The notes under the pieces were generated by a model, which was not told the DNA's origin, searched no databases, and saw nothing but the letters and a program-made list of their open reading frames with translations. Of a stretch of 64,000 bases of DNA, positions 1-10,250 are shown one piece after another. The position numbers and the translations under genes are program-made. The DNA is taken from the NCBI RefSeq assembly GCF_009765865.1, contig NZ_LMUQ01000084.1, positions 124,138-188,137 of the forward strand, written 5' to 3'. Source of the stretch: Acidisoma sp. L85 (GTDB taxonomy: Bacteria; Pseudomonadota; Alphaproteobacteria; Acetobacterales; Acetobacteraceae). The stretch's first letter is position 1. Each line of letters starts with the position of its first letter.

Positions 1-687
<687 letters not shown>

Positions 688-791
688 CTAGCTGAGCCGC
701 GATTTAAGCCGCCGGGTGGTCGTCTGAGGGGGCGGCCTTTCCCGGCCTTGGCCAACCACGTAGCCTCGCTTGCGAGAACCAAGGAGCGCGC

Positions 792-3700
792 ATGAAGCCC
801 GAGAGCTTGGGGGCGGCGGACGGCATATCGGGCGGTGCGGCAGGCGGGAGGCGGCCGCTGCTAGCGGAGCGCCGATTCGCGCCGCTCTTCTGGTGCCAGT
901 TCTTCTCGGCCTTCAACGACAATTTCCTCAAGAACGCCCTGCTGTTCCTCATCCTGTGGGGCACGACGGGGGCTGGCGGCGCGGGCCAGTCAGGCAGCGC
1001 CTTGGTGACTTTGGCCGGGGCTTTCTTCATCGCGCCCTTCTTCCTGCTCTCGGCGCTGGGTGGAGAACTCGCGGACCGGCTGGACAAGGCGCTGCTGGCC
1101 CAGAGGCTGAAGCTCGCGGAGATGGCGGCATCCGCGCTCGCGGTTCTGGGTTTCCTGATGGCGAGCGTGCCGGTCCTGTTCGCGGCACTCTTCGTCTTCG
1201 GCACGATCTCGGCGCTTTTCGGGCCGGTGAAATATGGGATTCTGCCGGATCACCTGCCGCGCGACCGGCTGACCGCCGCCAATGCCCTGGTCGAATTCGC
1301 GACTTTCCTCGCGATCCTCGGCGGCACCGTGGCGGGCGGGCTCGCAGTCGCGATACCGGGCGGCCGGGTGGTGCTGGCGGTAACGGTCGTCGTCTTCGCG
1401 GTGCTGTCCTGGCTGGCGGCGCGGCTTATTCCGCCGACGGGCGAGGCAGCGCCGGAACTTCGGGTCCGGCGCAACGTCTTCGCCTCGACCTGGGGGTTGG
1501 CGCGCGACCTTCGGCAGGATAGCCGCATCTGGCGCGCGAGCCTCGCCACGAGCTGGTTTTGGATGGTGGGCGCCATCGCGCTGGCTCTGTTGCCGGCGAT
1601 GGTGCGGAACGTGCTGGGCGGCGAGACCGGCACGGCGACGATCGCGCTGGTGGCCTTTTCGGTCGGCATCGGCATCGGCTCGGGCCTTGCCGCCTGGCTG
1701 GCGGGCGGCCGGATCGTGCTGCTGCCGGCGGTGATCGGCATGGCGCTGATGGGCGTGTTCCTGATCGATCTGTGGTGGGTCACGCATGATCTGCCGAGGC
1801 AGGCAGGCGCCCTGCGTCTGTTCCCCGCTCATCTTGGGCATGTGCTGGCCGATCTGGTCGGGTTGAGCGCCGCCGGTGGCCTGCTGGTGGTGCCGACCTT
1901 CGCGGCGGTACAGGCCTGGGCGGGGCCGGAGCGGCGGGCGCGCGTGGTCGGCGGCGTCAATGTCATTTCGGCGGCGGCGATGGCGGCGGGCGCACTGGTG
2001 GTGGCCTTCGCCCAGAAGCTCGGGGCCGGGGAGTCGGTGCTGCTCGGCGCCATGGGGCTGGCGAGTCTGATCGCCTCGGGCGTCATGCTGGCGCGGCTGC
2101 CGACCGAGCCGGCGCGCGATCTGCTGTGGATGCTGCTGCGGCTGCTGTATCGCATCGAGGTGACGGGGGCGGAGAATATCGCCAAGGCCGGTCCGCGCAG
2201 CCTGATCGCGCTGAACCATGTGAGCTGGCTCGATGCCGGGGTCGCGCTGGCGCTGGTGGAAACCTCTCCGGTGTTTGCGATCGATGCGGAGGTCGCGCGG
2301 CGATGGTGGGTGCGGCCTTTGCTGCGCCTCGGCCAGGCTCTGCCGCTCGATCCGGCGCGGCCCTTCGCGACGCGGGTGCTGATCCATGCGGTGGCGGCGG
2401 GCTCGCCGGTGGTGATCTTCCCGGAGGGGCGCATCACCGTCACCGGCAGCCTGATGAAGGTCTATGACGGCGCGGCGATGGTGGCCGACAAGAGCGGTGC
2501 CATGATCGTGCCAGTGCGGATCGACGGGCTGGAGAACAGCCTGTTTTCGCGGCTGGCGCCGGAACAGGTGCGGCGCCGCTTGTTTCCGCGCCTGCGGGTG
2601 ACGGTATTGCCGCCGCAGCCTCTGGTGATCGGTCCCGAGCTGCGCGGCCGGCCGCGACGGGTCGCCGGAGGGGCGGCACTGTACCGCATCCTCTCCGAGC
2701 TGGTTTTCGCCACTTCGCCTATCGACCGGACGCTGTTCCAGGCCGTCGCCGCTGCCGCGCGGGAGCATGGGCGCAAGCGGATCGCGGTGCAGGACCCGAC
2801 CTCCGGCACGATGACCTACGGGCGGCTGCTGACGGGCGCCGCGGTGCTCGGGCGGGCGCTGGCGCCGCTGGCACCGGTAGGCGAGGCGGTGGGCGTGCTG
2901 ATGCCGAACGCCAATGCGACGGCGGCTCTGATCATCGGCCTGGTCTCGGCGGGGCGGGTGCCGGCGATGCTGAACTTCACGGCCGGGCCGGCGAATATCC
3001 TGGCGGCGTGCCGGGCGGCGCGGATCGGCACCATCGTGACCTCGCGCGCCTTCGTCGAAAAAGGCCAGCTCGACCGTGTAGTGGCGGCGATCGAGGCGGG
3101 GGCGGAGGGGGTGCATCCCAAGCTGCTGTATCTGGAGGATCTGCGGAAAAGCCTCGGGACCGCCGCCAAGCTGCGGGGGTTGCTGCAAGGCGGGCGGCCG
3201 TTGGCCCGTCGCCTGCCGGATGATGCGGCGGTGATCCTGTTCACCTCGGGGTCGGAGGGGATGCCGAAGGGCGTGGTGCTCAGCCATCGGAACATCCTGG
3301 CCAATATCGCCCAGGCGGCGGCGCGGATCGATTTCGGCCGTGGCGACAGGCTGTTCAATGTGCTGCCGGTTTTCCATTCCTTCGGGCTGAGCTGCGGCTT
3401 GATGCTGCCGCTGGCCTATGGCGTGCCGGTTTATCTGTATCCGTCGCCGCTGCATTACCGGCTGATTCCGGAGCTGGTCTATGGCTGCAACGCGACCATC
3501 ATGTTCGGCACGGATACCTTCCTCGCCGGCTATGCGCGCACCGCCAATCCGTACGATTTCCGCTCGCTGCGTTACGTGGTCGCGGGCGCGGAGCCGGTGC
3601 GGCCGGTAACGCGCGCGGTCTATCTGGAGAAATTCGGGCTGCGGCTGCTGGAAGGCTATGGGGTGACGGAGACCTCGCCGGTGCTCGCGCTCAATACGCC

Positions 3701-4265
3701 GATGTTCAACCGTTTCGGCACCGTAGGACAGCTATTGCCGGGGATCGAGGCGCGGCTCGCGCCAGTTCCCGGCATCGAGGGTGCCGGGCGACTGCAGGTA
3801 CGCGGGCCGAATGTGATGCTTGGCTATCTGCGCTTCGAGACACCGGGCGTCATCGAGCCGCCGCAGGATGGCTGGTACGATACCGGCGATATCGTTTCGA
3901 TCGATAGCGACGGTTACATCACCATTCGCGGCCGGGCGCGGCGTTTCGCCAAGATTGGCGGGGAGATGATCTCGCTCGCGGCCGTCGAGATCCTGGCGGG
4001 CGAGTTGTGGCCTGAGGCGATCGTCGCGGTGGCGGCGATTCCGGATGCCAAGAAGGGCGAGCGCCTCATCCTGTTCACCAATCAGGAAGGTGCCACGCGC
4101 GGGGAACTGACCGCTCATGCTCGCGCACATGGCGCTACCGAACTCATGGTGCCCGCCGAAGTGCGCGTGGTGGAGGCGGTGCCGCTGCTGGGTTCGGGCA
4201 AGGTCGATGGCCCGGCGGTGCAGCGGTTGGCCGACGAGGTGGCGGCGGGTGACAAGGCTGCTTGA
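792..4265 (+). CDS. MFS transporter / PlsC acyltransferase / acyl-ACP synthetase fusion (Aas-like)
   Basis: A 1157-residue three-module protein. Residues about 20-420 are a hydrophobic MFS domain resembling the lysophospholipid flippase LplT. A PlsC-type acyltransferase follows, with the catalytic NHVSWLD (NHxxxxD) motif near residue 475 and an FPEGR motif. The C-terminal half is an AMP-forming ligase with the P-loop LFTSGSEGMPKG near 815 and YGVTETSP near 955. By family knowledge, LplT imports lysophospholipid and Aas re-acylates it with an acyl-ACP it has itself activated; here transport and both enzymatic steps lie on one chain, presumably in the inner membrane. The ATG at 792 lies 11 bases after an AAGGAG-like site. 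The substrate (lyso-PE or another lysolipid) is inferred. Confidence 0.9.
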   Translation: MKPESLGAADGISGGAAGGRRPLLAERRFAPLFWCQFFSAFNDNFLKNALLFLILWGTTGAGGAGQSGSALVTLAGAFFIAPFFLLSALGGELADRLDKALLAQRLKLAEMAASALAVLGFLMASVPVLFAALFVFGTISALFGPVKYGILPDHLPRDRLTAANALVEFATFLAILGGTVAGGLAVAIPGGRVVLAVTVVVFAVLSWLAARLIPPTGEAAPELRVRRNVFASTWGLARDLRQDSRIWRASLATSWFWMVGAIALALLPAMVRNVLGGETGTATIALVAFSVGIGIGSGLAAWLAGGRIVLLPAVIGMALMGVFLIDLWWVTHDLPRQAGALRLFPAHLGHVLADLVGLSAAGGLLVVPTFAAVQAWAGPERRARVVGGVNVISAAAMAAGALVVAFAQKLGAGESVLLGAMGLASLIASGVMLARLPTEPARDLLWMLLRLLYRIEVTGAENIAKAGPRSLIALNHVSWLDAGVALALVETSPVFAIDAEVARRWWVRPLLRLGQALPLDPARPFATRVLIHAVAAGSPVVIFPEGRITVTGSLMKVYDGAAMVADKSGAMIVPVRIDGLENSLFSRLAPEQVRRRLFPRLRVTVLPPQPLVIGPELRGRPRRVAGGAALYRILSELVFATSPIDRTLFQAVAAAAREHGRKRIAVQDPTSGTMTYGRLLTGAAVLGRALAPLAPVGEAVGVLMPNANATAALIIGLVSAGRVPAMLNFTAGPANILAACRAARIGTIVTSRAFVEKGQLDRVVAAIEAGAEGVHPKLLYLEDLRKSLGTAAKLRGLLQGGRPLARRLPDDAAVILFTSGSEGMPKGVVLSHRNILANIAQAAARIDFGRGDRLFNVLPVFHSFGLSCGLMLPLAYGVPVYLYPSPLHYRLIPELVYGCNATIMFGTDTFLAGYARTANPYDFRSLRYVVAGAEPVRPVTRAVYLEKFGLRLLEGYGVTETSPVLALNTPMFNRFGTVGQLLPGIEARLAPVPGIEGAGRLQVRGPNVMLGYLRFETPGVIEPPQDGWYDTGDIVSIDSDGYITIRGRARRFAKIGGEMISLAAVEILAGELWPEAIVAVAAIPDAKKGERLILFTNQEGATRGELTAHARAHGATELMVPAEVRVVEAVPLLGSGKVDGPAVQRLADEVAAGDKAA

Positions 4266-4340
4266 AGTTGGGGCTTGAACGGTCGCGTTCGTTGCTAGAG
4301 TGTTCCGAGTGTCTGCGGTTCGCGAACTCGGGATATCGCC

Positions 4341-5312
4341 ATGAAGGATTTAGTGCGCAAGCGTGTGCTGGTTACGGGCGGCGCCGGGTTTCTAGGTTCT
4401 CATCTTTGCGACAGCTTGGTCCGGTCTGGTCACGATGTGTTGTGTGTCGATAATTTCTTCACCGGTCGCAAAGACAATGTAGCGCATCTGCTGAATCAGT
4501 CGAATTTCGAAATCTTGCGACACGACATCAGTTTTCCGCTTTATGTCGAGGTTGACGAGATCTTCAATCTGGCCTGCCCGGCCTCGCCGGTGCATTACCA
4601 ATTCGATCCGGTGCAGACGACGAAGACGAGTGTGATGGGTGCCATCAATATGCTTGGTCTCGCCAAGCGTACGGGGGCAACGGTGTTTCAAGCCTCGACC
4701 AGCGAGGTTTACGGGGATCCGACGATTCATCCGCAGACCGAGGACTACCGAGGCAACGTCAATCCGCTCGGTCCCCGCGCTTGCTACGACGAAGGCAAGC
4801 GGGCGGCGGAGACATTGTTCTTCGACTATCGGCGGCAGCACGGCGTGAAGATCAAGGTGGCGCGGATCTTCAACACCTATGGGCCAAGGATGCACCCGAA
4901 TGACGGGCGCGTGGTTTCCAACTTCATCACCCAGGCATTGCGTGGCGACGACATCACCTTGTTCGGTGCGGGCACTCAGACGCGCGCCTTCTGCTATGTT
5001 TCGGATCTGATCGACGGTATTCGCCGGATGATGGCGAGCGGCGCCGATGTGGTGGGCCCGATCAATCTGGGCAATCCGCATGAGATTTCGGTACGGGCCT
5101 TGGCCGAGACCGTGCTGAGGCTCACACGTTCAGCAAGCCGGATCGTGTTCCGGCCGCTGCCTCAGGACGACCCGATGCAGCGTTGCCCGGATATTTCGCG
5201 GGCCCGGGCAATGCTGGACTGGGCGCCAAGCGTGGCGTTGGAGGAGGGGTTGGGGCAGACGATCGACTATTTCAGCGACCTGATGGCAACGAACATGCGG
5301 GAGATTGCTTGA
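4341..5312 (+). CDS. UDP-glucuronate decarboxylase-type NAD-dependent epimerase
   Basis: Extended short-chain dehydrogenase of 323 residues, the usual size for bacterial UDP-xylose synthase, which converts UDP-glucuronate to UDP-xylose for surface polysaccharide. The NAD-binding motif GGAGFLG is at residues 13-19, and the catalytic YxxxK (YDEGK) at about 149-153. The block [13 protein letters not shown] and the later [19 protein letters not shown] are characteristic of the UXS branch rather than of GalE. It follows the upstream fusion gene by 75 bases and probably has its own promoter. The exact sugar product cannot be proved from sequence, but the UXS assignment is firm at the family level. 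Confidence 0.85.
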   Translation: MKDLVRKRVLVTGGAGFLGSHLCDSLVRSGHDVLCVDNFFTGRKDNVAHLLNQSNFEILRHDISFPLYVEVDEIFNLACPASPVHYQFDPVQTTKTSVMGAINMLGLAKRTGATVFQASTSEVYGDPTIHPQTEDYRGNVNPLGPRACYDEGKRAAETLFFDYRRQHGVKIKVARIFNTYGPRMHPNDGRVVSNFITQALRGDDITLFGAGTQTRAFCYVSDLIDGIRRMMASGADVVGPINLGNPHEISVRALAETVLRLTRSASRIVFRPLPQDDPMQRCPDISRARAMLDWAPSVALEEGLGQTIDYFSDLMATNMREIA

Positions 5313-5441
5313 GCGCCGCGCCTTTCCGTCGAACCCACAGGTGTCGCTTTCACGGATGAGATCGAACGCCGGCTTGATTCGGCCGGTGTTCGCCGTCGAC
5401 CGTTATTGGAGCGGGTCTTTACAAAATGCGGCGAAGTGCGG

Positions 5442-5981
5442 TCAGCCAGCGGGCGCCGGATCGAATGGAATCGGGAGTTGGAGCCTCCTTTGCACTGGGC
5501 CAAGAATGTCGAGGATCTTTTTCTGGTAACCCGAGTCGCTCGCCTGATTTACTGCGATTGAGACATCCTTAAAGAGTTGGTTGTCCGCTTCCACGTTTCG
5601 TGTGGAGAGGTCGCGTTGTCGTTTGGCTTGCTCCAATTTGTTGGTGGAGGCTGGAAGCTTGTTGTTTGCGATGTCGCGGCGCCGGCAACCGGCGCCATAA
5701 TCCTTGAGCAGAACTGCGATCTGTTCGAGGAGGCGCGATTGATGTCCGGAGTTCACCAGGTTGCGCAGGTTCCCGATGTCCTCATTGTTGCGGTTGTGCT
5801 TGCTTCGCAAGGTCTGAATTTGGCCTTTAACCTCGCTAAGCTCAGGGTCTTCGTTCGCGATCCGGCCCGTCGGCTTGTGACTGCACTGATCCAGCTCGGC
5901 CCAAAAAATACCTTCGTTGTGGGGGGAAAACGCGGCCGCCTTTGTCGATTCACTCGGGTAAATTCTTATGCTTTTGGTCAT
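5442..5981 (-). CDS. hypothetical coiled-coil protein
   Basis: A 179-residue hydrophilic protein I do not recognise. It has no signal peptide or membrane segment. Residues about 45-140 are rich in E, K, Q, L and R with heptad-like spacing, suggesting a long coiled coil. The block is less GC-rich than its neighbours, with codons such as AAT, TTA and ACT that are rare elsewhere in the window, suggesting an acquired gene. A GAGGGCAGG stretch directly precedes the ATG at 5981. It is transcribed convergently to the epimerase gene and lies downstream of maf on the same strand. No function is proposed. Confidence 0.55.
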   Translation of the reverse strand: MTKSIRIYPSESTKAAAFSPHNEGIFWAELDQCSHKPTGRIANEDPELSEVKGQIQTLRSKHNRNNEDIGNLRNLVNSGHQSRLLEQIAVLLKDYGAGCRRRDIANNKLPASTNKLEQAKRQRDLSTRNVEADNQLFKDVSIAVNQASDSGYQKKILDILGPVQRRLQLPIPFDPAPAG

Positions 5982-6110
5982 CCTGCCCTCTCGTTAGGTC
6001 GCAGCGCAGGATAAGAAGAAGGTCCTTTACAAATCTCCGCGTTTTCGATTTGAAATCAGAACAGTGCACCAAGTTGCGAGAGAGTGACACGCCATTTCGC
6101 CGCCAATCTC

Positions 6111-6704
6111 CTAGACCTTCGGCAGGACCGTGAGCTGCGCGATGCGGGCGTCACCGCCTAGAGCGTTGAGAAGCTGCGCCGTCTCGAACAGCGGCAGGCC
6201 GACGACGTTCGAGTGGCTGCCTGACAGGAAACGGATGAAGCGAGCGGCCTGGCCCTGGATGGCGTAGCCGCCTGCCTTTCCGCGCCACTCGCCGGACGCG
6301 AGATAGACGTCGATCTCGGCGCGCGTCAGCCGGCTGAAGGTCACGATGCTGTCGACGACGCGGTGGCGGCTTCGGCCGCTCTCCTCGAGGAGGACGACGG
6401 CGGTGTGGACGCGGTGGCGACGGCCGGAGAGCAGATCGAGGCAGCGACGGGCCTCGTCCTCGGTCTCGGTTTTCGGGAGAATGCGGCGCCCGACGGCGAC
6501 AACGGTGTCGGCGCCCAGCACGAAGGGGGCCGCTACGGAGGCCGCCTTGTCCCGCGCAAGCCGCAGCGCGTAGTCGCGCGGCAGTTCGCCGGGGTGGGGT
6601 GTCTCGTCGATGTCGGGAGAGGTCACGCGATCGGGCGTAATGCCGATCTGGGCCAGCAAGGCGCGGCGGCGCGGGCTGGCGGAGGCCAGGACCAGGCCGT
6701 GCAC
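6111..6704 (-). CDS. maf: Maf-family nucleotide pyrophosphatase
   Basis: Maf/YhdE/YceF proteins hydrolyse non-canonical or modified nucleoside triphosphates to monophosphates in the cytosol. The 197-residue product has the N-terminal LASASPRRRALL signature (residues 6-17), followed by the conserved DIDE and LGADTVVAVGRRILPKT blocks and a GYAIQGQAARF motif, all typical of the family. The start is a GTG at 6704, only six bases after the infA stop, so translation is probably coupled to infA. infA-maf is a common alphaproteobacterial gene order. Which nucleotide it prefers is not determinable here. Confidence 0.92.
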   Translation of the reverse strand: MHGLVLASASPRRRALLAQIGITPDRVTSPDIDETPHPGELPRDYALRLARDKAASVAAPFVLGADTVVAVGRRILPKTETEDEARRCLDLLSGRRHRVHTAVVLLEESGRSRHRVVDSIVTFSRLTRAEIDVYLASGEWRGKAGGYAIQGQAARFIRFLSGSHSNVVGLPLFETAQLLNALGGDARIAQLTVLPKV

Positions 6705-6710
6705 GAAAGA

Positions 6711-6929
6711 CTACTTGAAGCGGAAGGTGATCCGCCCTTTGCTCAGGTCATACGGTGTCATCTCCACATTGACCCGGTCGCCAGCCAGCACGCGGATGCG
6801 GTTCTTGCGCATCTTGCCGCTGGTATGGGCCAGGATCGTATGATCGTTGTCTAGCTTCACCCGGAACATCGCATTGGGCAGAAGTTCGGCAACCATTCCG
6901 CTGAATTCGATCATGTCTTCTTTGGACAT
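6711..6929 (-). CDS. infA: translation initiation factor IF-1
   Basis: A 72-residue OB-fold protein of exactly the usual IF-1 length. It starts [11 protein letters not shown] and carries the conserved [21 protein letters not shown] and [13 protein letters not shown] blocks. IF-1 binds the 30S A site and assists IF-2 and IF-3 during initiation. The gene lies between infC (upstream, 96-base gap with a GC-rich hairpin) and maf (six bases downstream), so this is a small initiation-factor operon fed from thrS and infC. Identification is secure. Confidence 0.97.
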   Translation of the reverse strand: MSKEDMIEFSGMVAELLPNAMFRVKLDNDHTILAHTSGKMRKNRIRVLAGDRVNVEMTPYDLSKGRITFRFK

Positions 6930-6964
6930 CGACCGTGGGTATCCTTGTCATTGAGGCGTCACGC

Positions 6965-6995
6965 CCGGGTCGCGGCAGCTTGCCGCGGCGCCCGG
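6965..6995 (-). other. GC-rich hairpin between infC and infA
   Basis: An inverted repeat CGCGGCA-GCT-TGCCGCG (6971-6987) is extended outward by CCGGG/CCCGG after short mismatches. There is no T-run on either side, so it is not a classic intrinsic terminator. It sits in the infC-infA gap and could be an RNA processing or attenuation structure; that role is inference. Confidence 0.35.
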
Positions 6996-7025
6996 TTGTG
7001 GCCGATTTCTGTGGACGCGCCGGAG

Positions 7026-7565
7026 CTACCGAGGCGTAAGCACCATCACCATCTGGCGATTTTCCATGCGCGGCATCTGCTCGACCTTGGTCTGCACATC
7101 CATGTCCGCACGGATTCGTTCCAGCACACGCACGCCGATATCCTGGTGAGCCATTTCGCGGCCACGAAAACGTAGCGTGACCTTCACCTTATCGCCCTCG
7201 TCGATGAAGCTTTTCATCGCGCGAAGCTTAACCTGGTAGTCGTTTTCGTCGATGTTCGGGCGCACCTTGATCTCTTTGATCTCGATGACCTTCTGCTTCT
7301 TCTTGGCCTCGTTCTTCTTTTTTTGCTGCTCGTATTTGAACTTGCCGAAATCGAGAATCTTGACGACCGGCGGATCAGCGTTCGGGCTGATTTCCAGAAG
7401 ATCGAGCCCAACCTGGAAGGCTCGCTGGAGTGCTTCGCGGCCAGTCATCACGCCCGCCATCTCGCCGTCCTGATCGATCAGGCGGACATTGGCGGAGCGG
7501 ATCTCCTCGTTCACGCGGGGGCCGTCGCCGCGCGATGGCAGAGCAGTTTGGGGTGGTCTAGGGAT
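7026..7565 (-). CDS. infC: translation initiation factor IF-3, ATC start
   Basis: IF-3 binds the 30S subunit, prevents premature subunit joining and rejects non-canonical initiation codons. The product has the family blocks [43 protein letters not shown] and [13 protein letters not shown] naive start is the GTG at 7514, but the conserved GPR before VNEEIR is then lost. The frame continues 17 codons upstream to ATC at 7563-7565, preceded by AGGAG six bases away, giving an N-terminus (M/I)[11 protein letters not shown] and a 179-residue protein. IF-3 genes are known for AUU/AUA/AUC starts that permit autoregulation, so I chose ATC. It follows thrS and precedes infA. Confidence 0.93.
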   Translation of the reverse strand: MPRPPQTALPSRGDGPRVNEEIRSANVRLIDQDGEMAGVMTGREALQRAFQVGLDLLEISPNADPPVVKILDFGKFKYEQQKKKNEAKKKQKVIEIKEIKVRPNIDENDYQVKLRAMKSFIDEGDKVKVTLRFRGREMAHQDIGVRVLERIRADMDVQTKVEQMPRMENRQMVMVLTPR

Positions 7566-7616
7566 GGATCGCTCCTGTCAAAGTGTATGGCACAACGCTG
7601 GTTAGGGCGGCGCGAC

Positions 7617-7640
7617 CCGCGTTTCAATAAAGAAACGCGG
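7617..7640. other. 9-bp perfect hairpin in thrS-infC gap
   Basis: CCGCGTTTC at 7617-7625 pairs perfectly with GAAACGCGG at 7632-7640 around an AATAAA loop. It lies about 50 bases upstream of the infC start on the transcribed strand, inside the 239-base thrS-infC gap. No T-run follows on the minus strand. It may be a leader structure or a partial terminator; the function is not established. Confidence 0.4.
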
Positions 7641-7804
7641 CCGCCACCACCCATTGCGGGACAATATCGTCTTCCTGGCGCCCAACTGCAAGTCACGGCT
7701 CGTCGTTGCAGGCTTGCTTTGAGCGTAAAGGAAAGGCTGTCCGGCGAGGACTGAGCGCCCCGGCCGGACCCCTATCCGAAGTAGCTAGTGCAGCCGCGGC
7801 CGGG

Positions 7805-9730
7805 TCAGAGGAGGTCCGGCGCCCGAGCCTCGGAAGCGAGCAGCGTCACAGTTTCTTCCAGACCCAAAACCTCCTGGCGCTCGACGCCCAGACGGCGAAG
7901 GCTCACGCGCCGCTCCTCCGCCTCGCGCCGTCCGACCACCGCGATGACCGGCACATGGGCAAGGCTGTGCTCACGTACCTTGGCATTGATCTTCTCGTTG
8001 CGCAGGTCGGTGGTGACCGAGAGCCCGGCCGCGCGGAAGCGCTTCGCGACATCCTCCGCATAGTCGTTGGCATCGGAGACGATCGAGGCGACGACGACCT
8101 GCACCGGGGCGAGCCAGAGCGGGAAGCGTCCGGCATATTGTTCGATCAGGATGCCGAGGAAACGCTCGAAACTGCCGAGGATTGCGCGGTGGAGCATGAC
8201 GGGACGGTGGCGCGCGCCATCCTCGCCGACATATTCCGCGTCCAGCCGCTCCGGCAGCACGTAGTCGACCTGCAGCGTGCCGCACTGCCAGTCGCGGCCG
8301 ATGGCGTCGCGCAGCACGAATTCGAGTTTCGGGCCGTAGAAGGCGCCCTCGCCGGGATTCTCCGTGTATGCGACGCCTGCTGTGGCGCAGGCTTCGTGGA
8401 GCGCGCGTTCGGCGCGGTCCCAGTCAGCGTCCGAGCCAGCTCGCACATCCGGGCGGTCAGCGAATTTCACGCGGAAATCGGGGAAGCCGAGATCCTGGTA
8501 GATCGAGGACAGCAGCTTGACGAAACGCACGGTCTCCGGCCCGATCTGTTCCTCGGTGCAGAAGATATGAGCGTCATCCTGGGTGAAGGCGCGCACCCGC
8601 ATGATGCCGTGCAGCGCGCCCGAAGGCTCGTAGCGGTGGCAGGAGCCGAATTCGGCCATCCGCAACGGTAGCTCGCGATAGCTCCGCATACCGTGGTTGA
8701 AGATCTGGACATGGCAGGGGCAGTTCATCGGCTTGAGGGCCAGGGTGACGTCCGGCTCCTCCTCCACCGTGGCGATGAACATGTGATGGCGGAACTTCTC
8801 CCAATGGCCGGAAGCTTCCCACAGCGAACGGTCCACGAGCTGCGGCGTGCGCACCTCGTCGTAACCGGCGGCGTTTTGCCGGCGGCGGATATAGTCCTCG
8901 ACGGTGCGATAGAGGCGCCAGCCCTTGGGGTGCCAGAAGACCGAGCCTTGGGCTTCGGATTGCAGATGAAAGAGGTCCATCTCCCGGCCGATGCGGCGGT
9001 GATCGCGGCGCTCCGCCTCCTCCTGCTGATGGAGATAGGCGTCGAGTTCCTTCTGGTCACGCCAGGCGGTGCCGTAGATGCGGCTGAGCATGGCGTTGCG
9101 GTGGTCGCCGCGCCAATAGGCGCCGGCTACTTTGGTCAGTTTGAAGCCGGTGCCGACATCGGCGGTGCCGCGCATATGCGGGCCGCGACAGAGGTCGATC
9201 CAGTCACCCTGGCGATAGAGGGTGATGGTCTCGCTGACCGGCAGGTCCTGGATGAGCTCGGCCTTGTAGCGCTCGCCCCGCTCCTGGAAGAAGTGGATGG
9301 CGTCGTCACGGTCCCAGACTTCGCGGGAGAAGAGTTCGTTGGCGGCGACGATCTCGCGCATTTTGGCCTCGATCGTCGGGAGGTCCTCCAGCGTGAAGGG
9401 CTCGTTGCGCGCGAAGTCGTAATAGAAGCCGTTCTCGATGGACGGGCCGATGGTGACCTGGGTGCCGGGGAACAGCGCCTGCACCGCCTCGGCCAGGACA
9501 TGGGCAGTGTCGTGGCGGATGAGCTCCAGCGCTTCCGGGTCCTTGCGGGTCACGAAGGTCACGGCGGCGTCGTGGTCGATATCCCGCGCGAGGTCGACCA
9601 ATTTGCCGTCGAGCTTCATCGCCAAGGCAGCGCGGGCGAGGCCGGGGCCGATGGCGGCGGCCAACGCCGTGCCCGTCAGCGGTGCCGCGAAGTCTCGCAC
9701 GGAACCGTCGGGCAGGGTGATGGCGGGCAT
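7805..9730 (-). CDS. thrS: threonyl-tRNA synthetase
   Basis: Class II aminoacyl-tRNA synthetase of 641 residues that charges tRNA-Thr. It has an N-terminal TGS domain (about 1-62), an editing domain with HDTAH (near 73-77) and CRGPH, then the catalytic core with [30 protein letters not shown] (motif 2) and motif 3 near RAILGSFER, and a C-terminal anticodon-binding domain. The ATG at 9730 gives the standard [12 protein letters not shown] start. It heads the thrS-infC-infA-maf run, a conserved bacterial order. A dispersed repeat lies in the gap upstream. Confidence 0.97.
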   Translation of the reverse strand: MPAITLPDGSVRDFAAPLTGTALAAAIGPGLARAALAMKLDGKLVDLARDIDHDAAVTFVTRKDPEALELIRHDTAHVLAEAVQALFPGTQVTIGPSIENGFYYDFARNEPFTLEDLPTIEAKMREIVAANELFSREVWDRDDAIHFFQERGERYKAELIQDLPVSETITLYRQGDWIDLCRGPHMRGTADVGTGFKLTKVAGAYWRGDHRNAMLSRIYGTAWRDQKELDAYLHQQEEAERRDHRRIGREMDLFHLQSEAQGSVFWHPKGWRLYRTVEDYIRRRQNAAGYDEVRTPQLVDRSLWEASGHWEKFRHHMFIATVEEEPDVTLALKPMNCPCHVQIFNHGMRSYRELPLRMAEFGSCHRYEPSGALHGIMRVRAFTQDDAHIFCTEEQIGPETVRFVKLLSSIYQDLGFPDFRVKFADRPDVRAGSDADWDRAERALHEACATAGVAYTENPGEGAFYGPKLEFVLRDAIGRDWQCGTLQVDYVLPERLDAEYVGEDGARHRPVMLHRAILGSFERFLGILIEQYAGRFPLWLAPVQVVVASIVSDANDYAEDVAKRFRAAGLSVTTDLRNEKINAKVREHSLAHVPVIAVVGRREAEERRVSLRRLGVERQEVLGLEETVTLLASEARAPDLL

Positions 9731-9986
9731 GGCACTGGTCTCTCGATCGAAACGGTGAAAGGGGCCGCTTCTATGGCGGTTGAGGCGCGGACCCGCAACC
9801 TCAGTCGGAGCCGGGGAGGCCGGCGAAGGCTGGGAGGCCGCAGAGACCGCGAGGAATGCTGTCGGGTTTCAGTGCGATCGAAAGCCGGCCGAAGGGGGCG
9901 CTGTGTCATGCCTCGCTCTCGGCGAGCGGCGGGCTGGCTCGTCGCTGTATCGCAGGCGCCTCTATTAGGGCGTGATGAAGGCTGAT

Positions 9987-10115
9987 TGAGCCGCGACCCA
10001 CAGATCCGTCATGACACGCGAAGGCGCGTCATCCACGCCTTGCCTTCGTCGAGCCAAGGAAGGCGTGGATGCTCGGCCTTCGCCGAGCATGACGAGGTGG
10101 AATGAGCTCGGTTCA
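9987..10115 (-). repeat. dispersed three-arm palindromic element, copy A
   Basis: Copy A is in the reverse orientation relative to copy B. Terminal inverted repeats are TGAGCCG (9987-9993) and CGGTTCA (10109-10115). The core 10007-10094 runs from CGTCAT to ATGACG and contains three hairpin arms: GACACGCGAAGGCGCGTC, CCACGCCTT paired with AAGGCGTGG, and ATGCTCGGC paired with GCCGAGCAT around CTTC. It occupies the 520-base gap between the ABC exporter 3' end and thrS; I see nothing else convincing in that gap. Confidence 0.8.
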
Positions 10116-10250
10116 GACCAACGATATTCTCCGCTAGACCGTTCCCGACGGGTTCACCGTTTGCACAAGCGCACAATCGCGTTCACTGCGGCGTTCGGCG
10201 TGGTCCCGTCGCGGAGGTCGATCGCGCGATAGCTCTCCATCGTCACAAGT

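Noticed and set aside
990-3455. 821-residue antisense reading frame over the acyltransferase fusion
   Set aside because: It is rich in Arg, Gln and Pro with no family motif, and it is the mirror of a strongly conserved coding gene; high GC produces such long open frames.
5313-5549. Open frame continuing after the epimerase stop, giving protein-like sequence
   Set aside because: It has no ATG or GTG start (only an internal TTG), overlaps the opposite coiled-coil gene and shows no family motif; a broken gene remnant is possible but unsupported.
8693-9985. 430-residue plus-strand frame over thrS
   Set aside because: Antisense shadow of a conserved synthetase with no recognisable motif.
10011-10232. 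Short ORFs crossing the dispersed repeats (also near 31.9, 39.5, 54.8, 56.3 and 63.3 kb)
   Set aside because: They translate the hairpin arms into similar Arg/His-rich peptides at each copy; this reflects the repeat, not a protein family.
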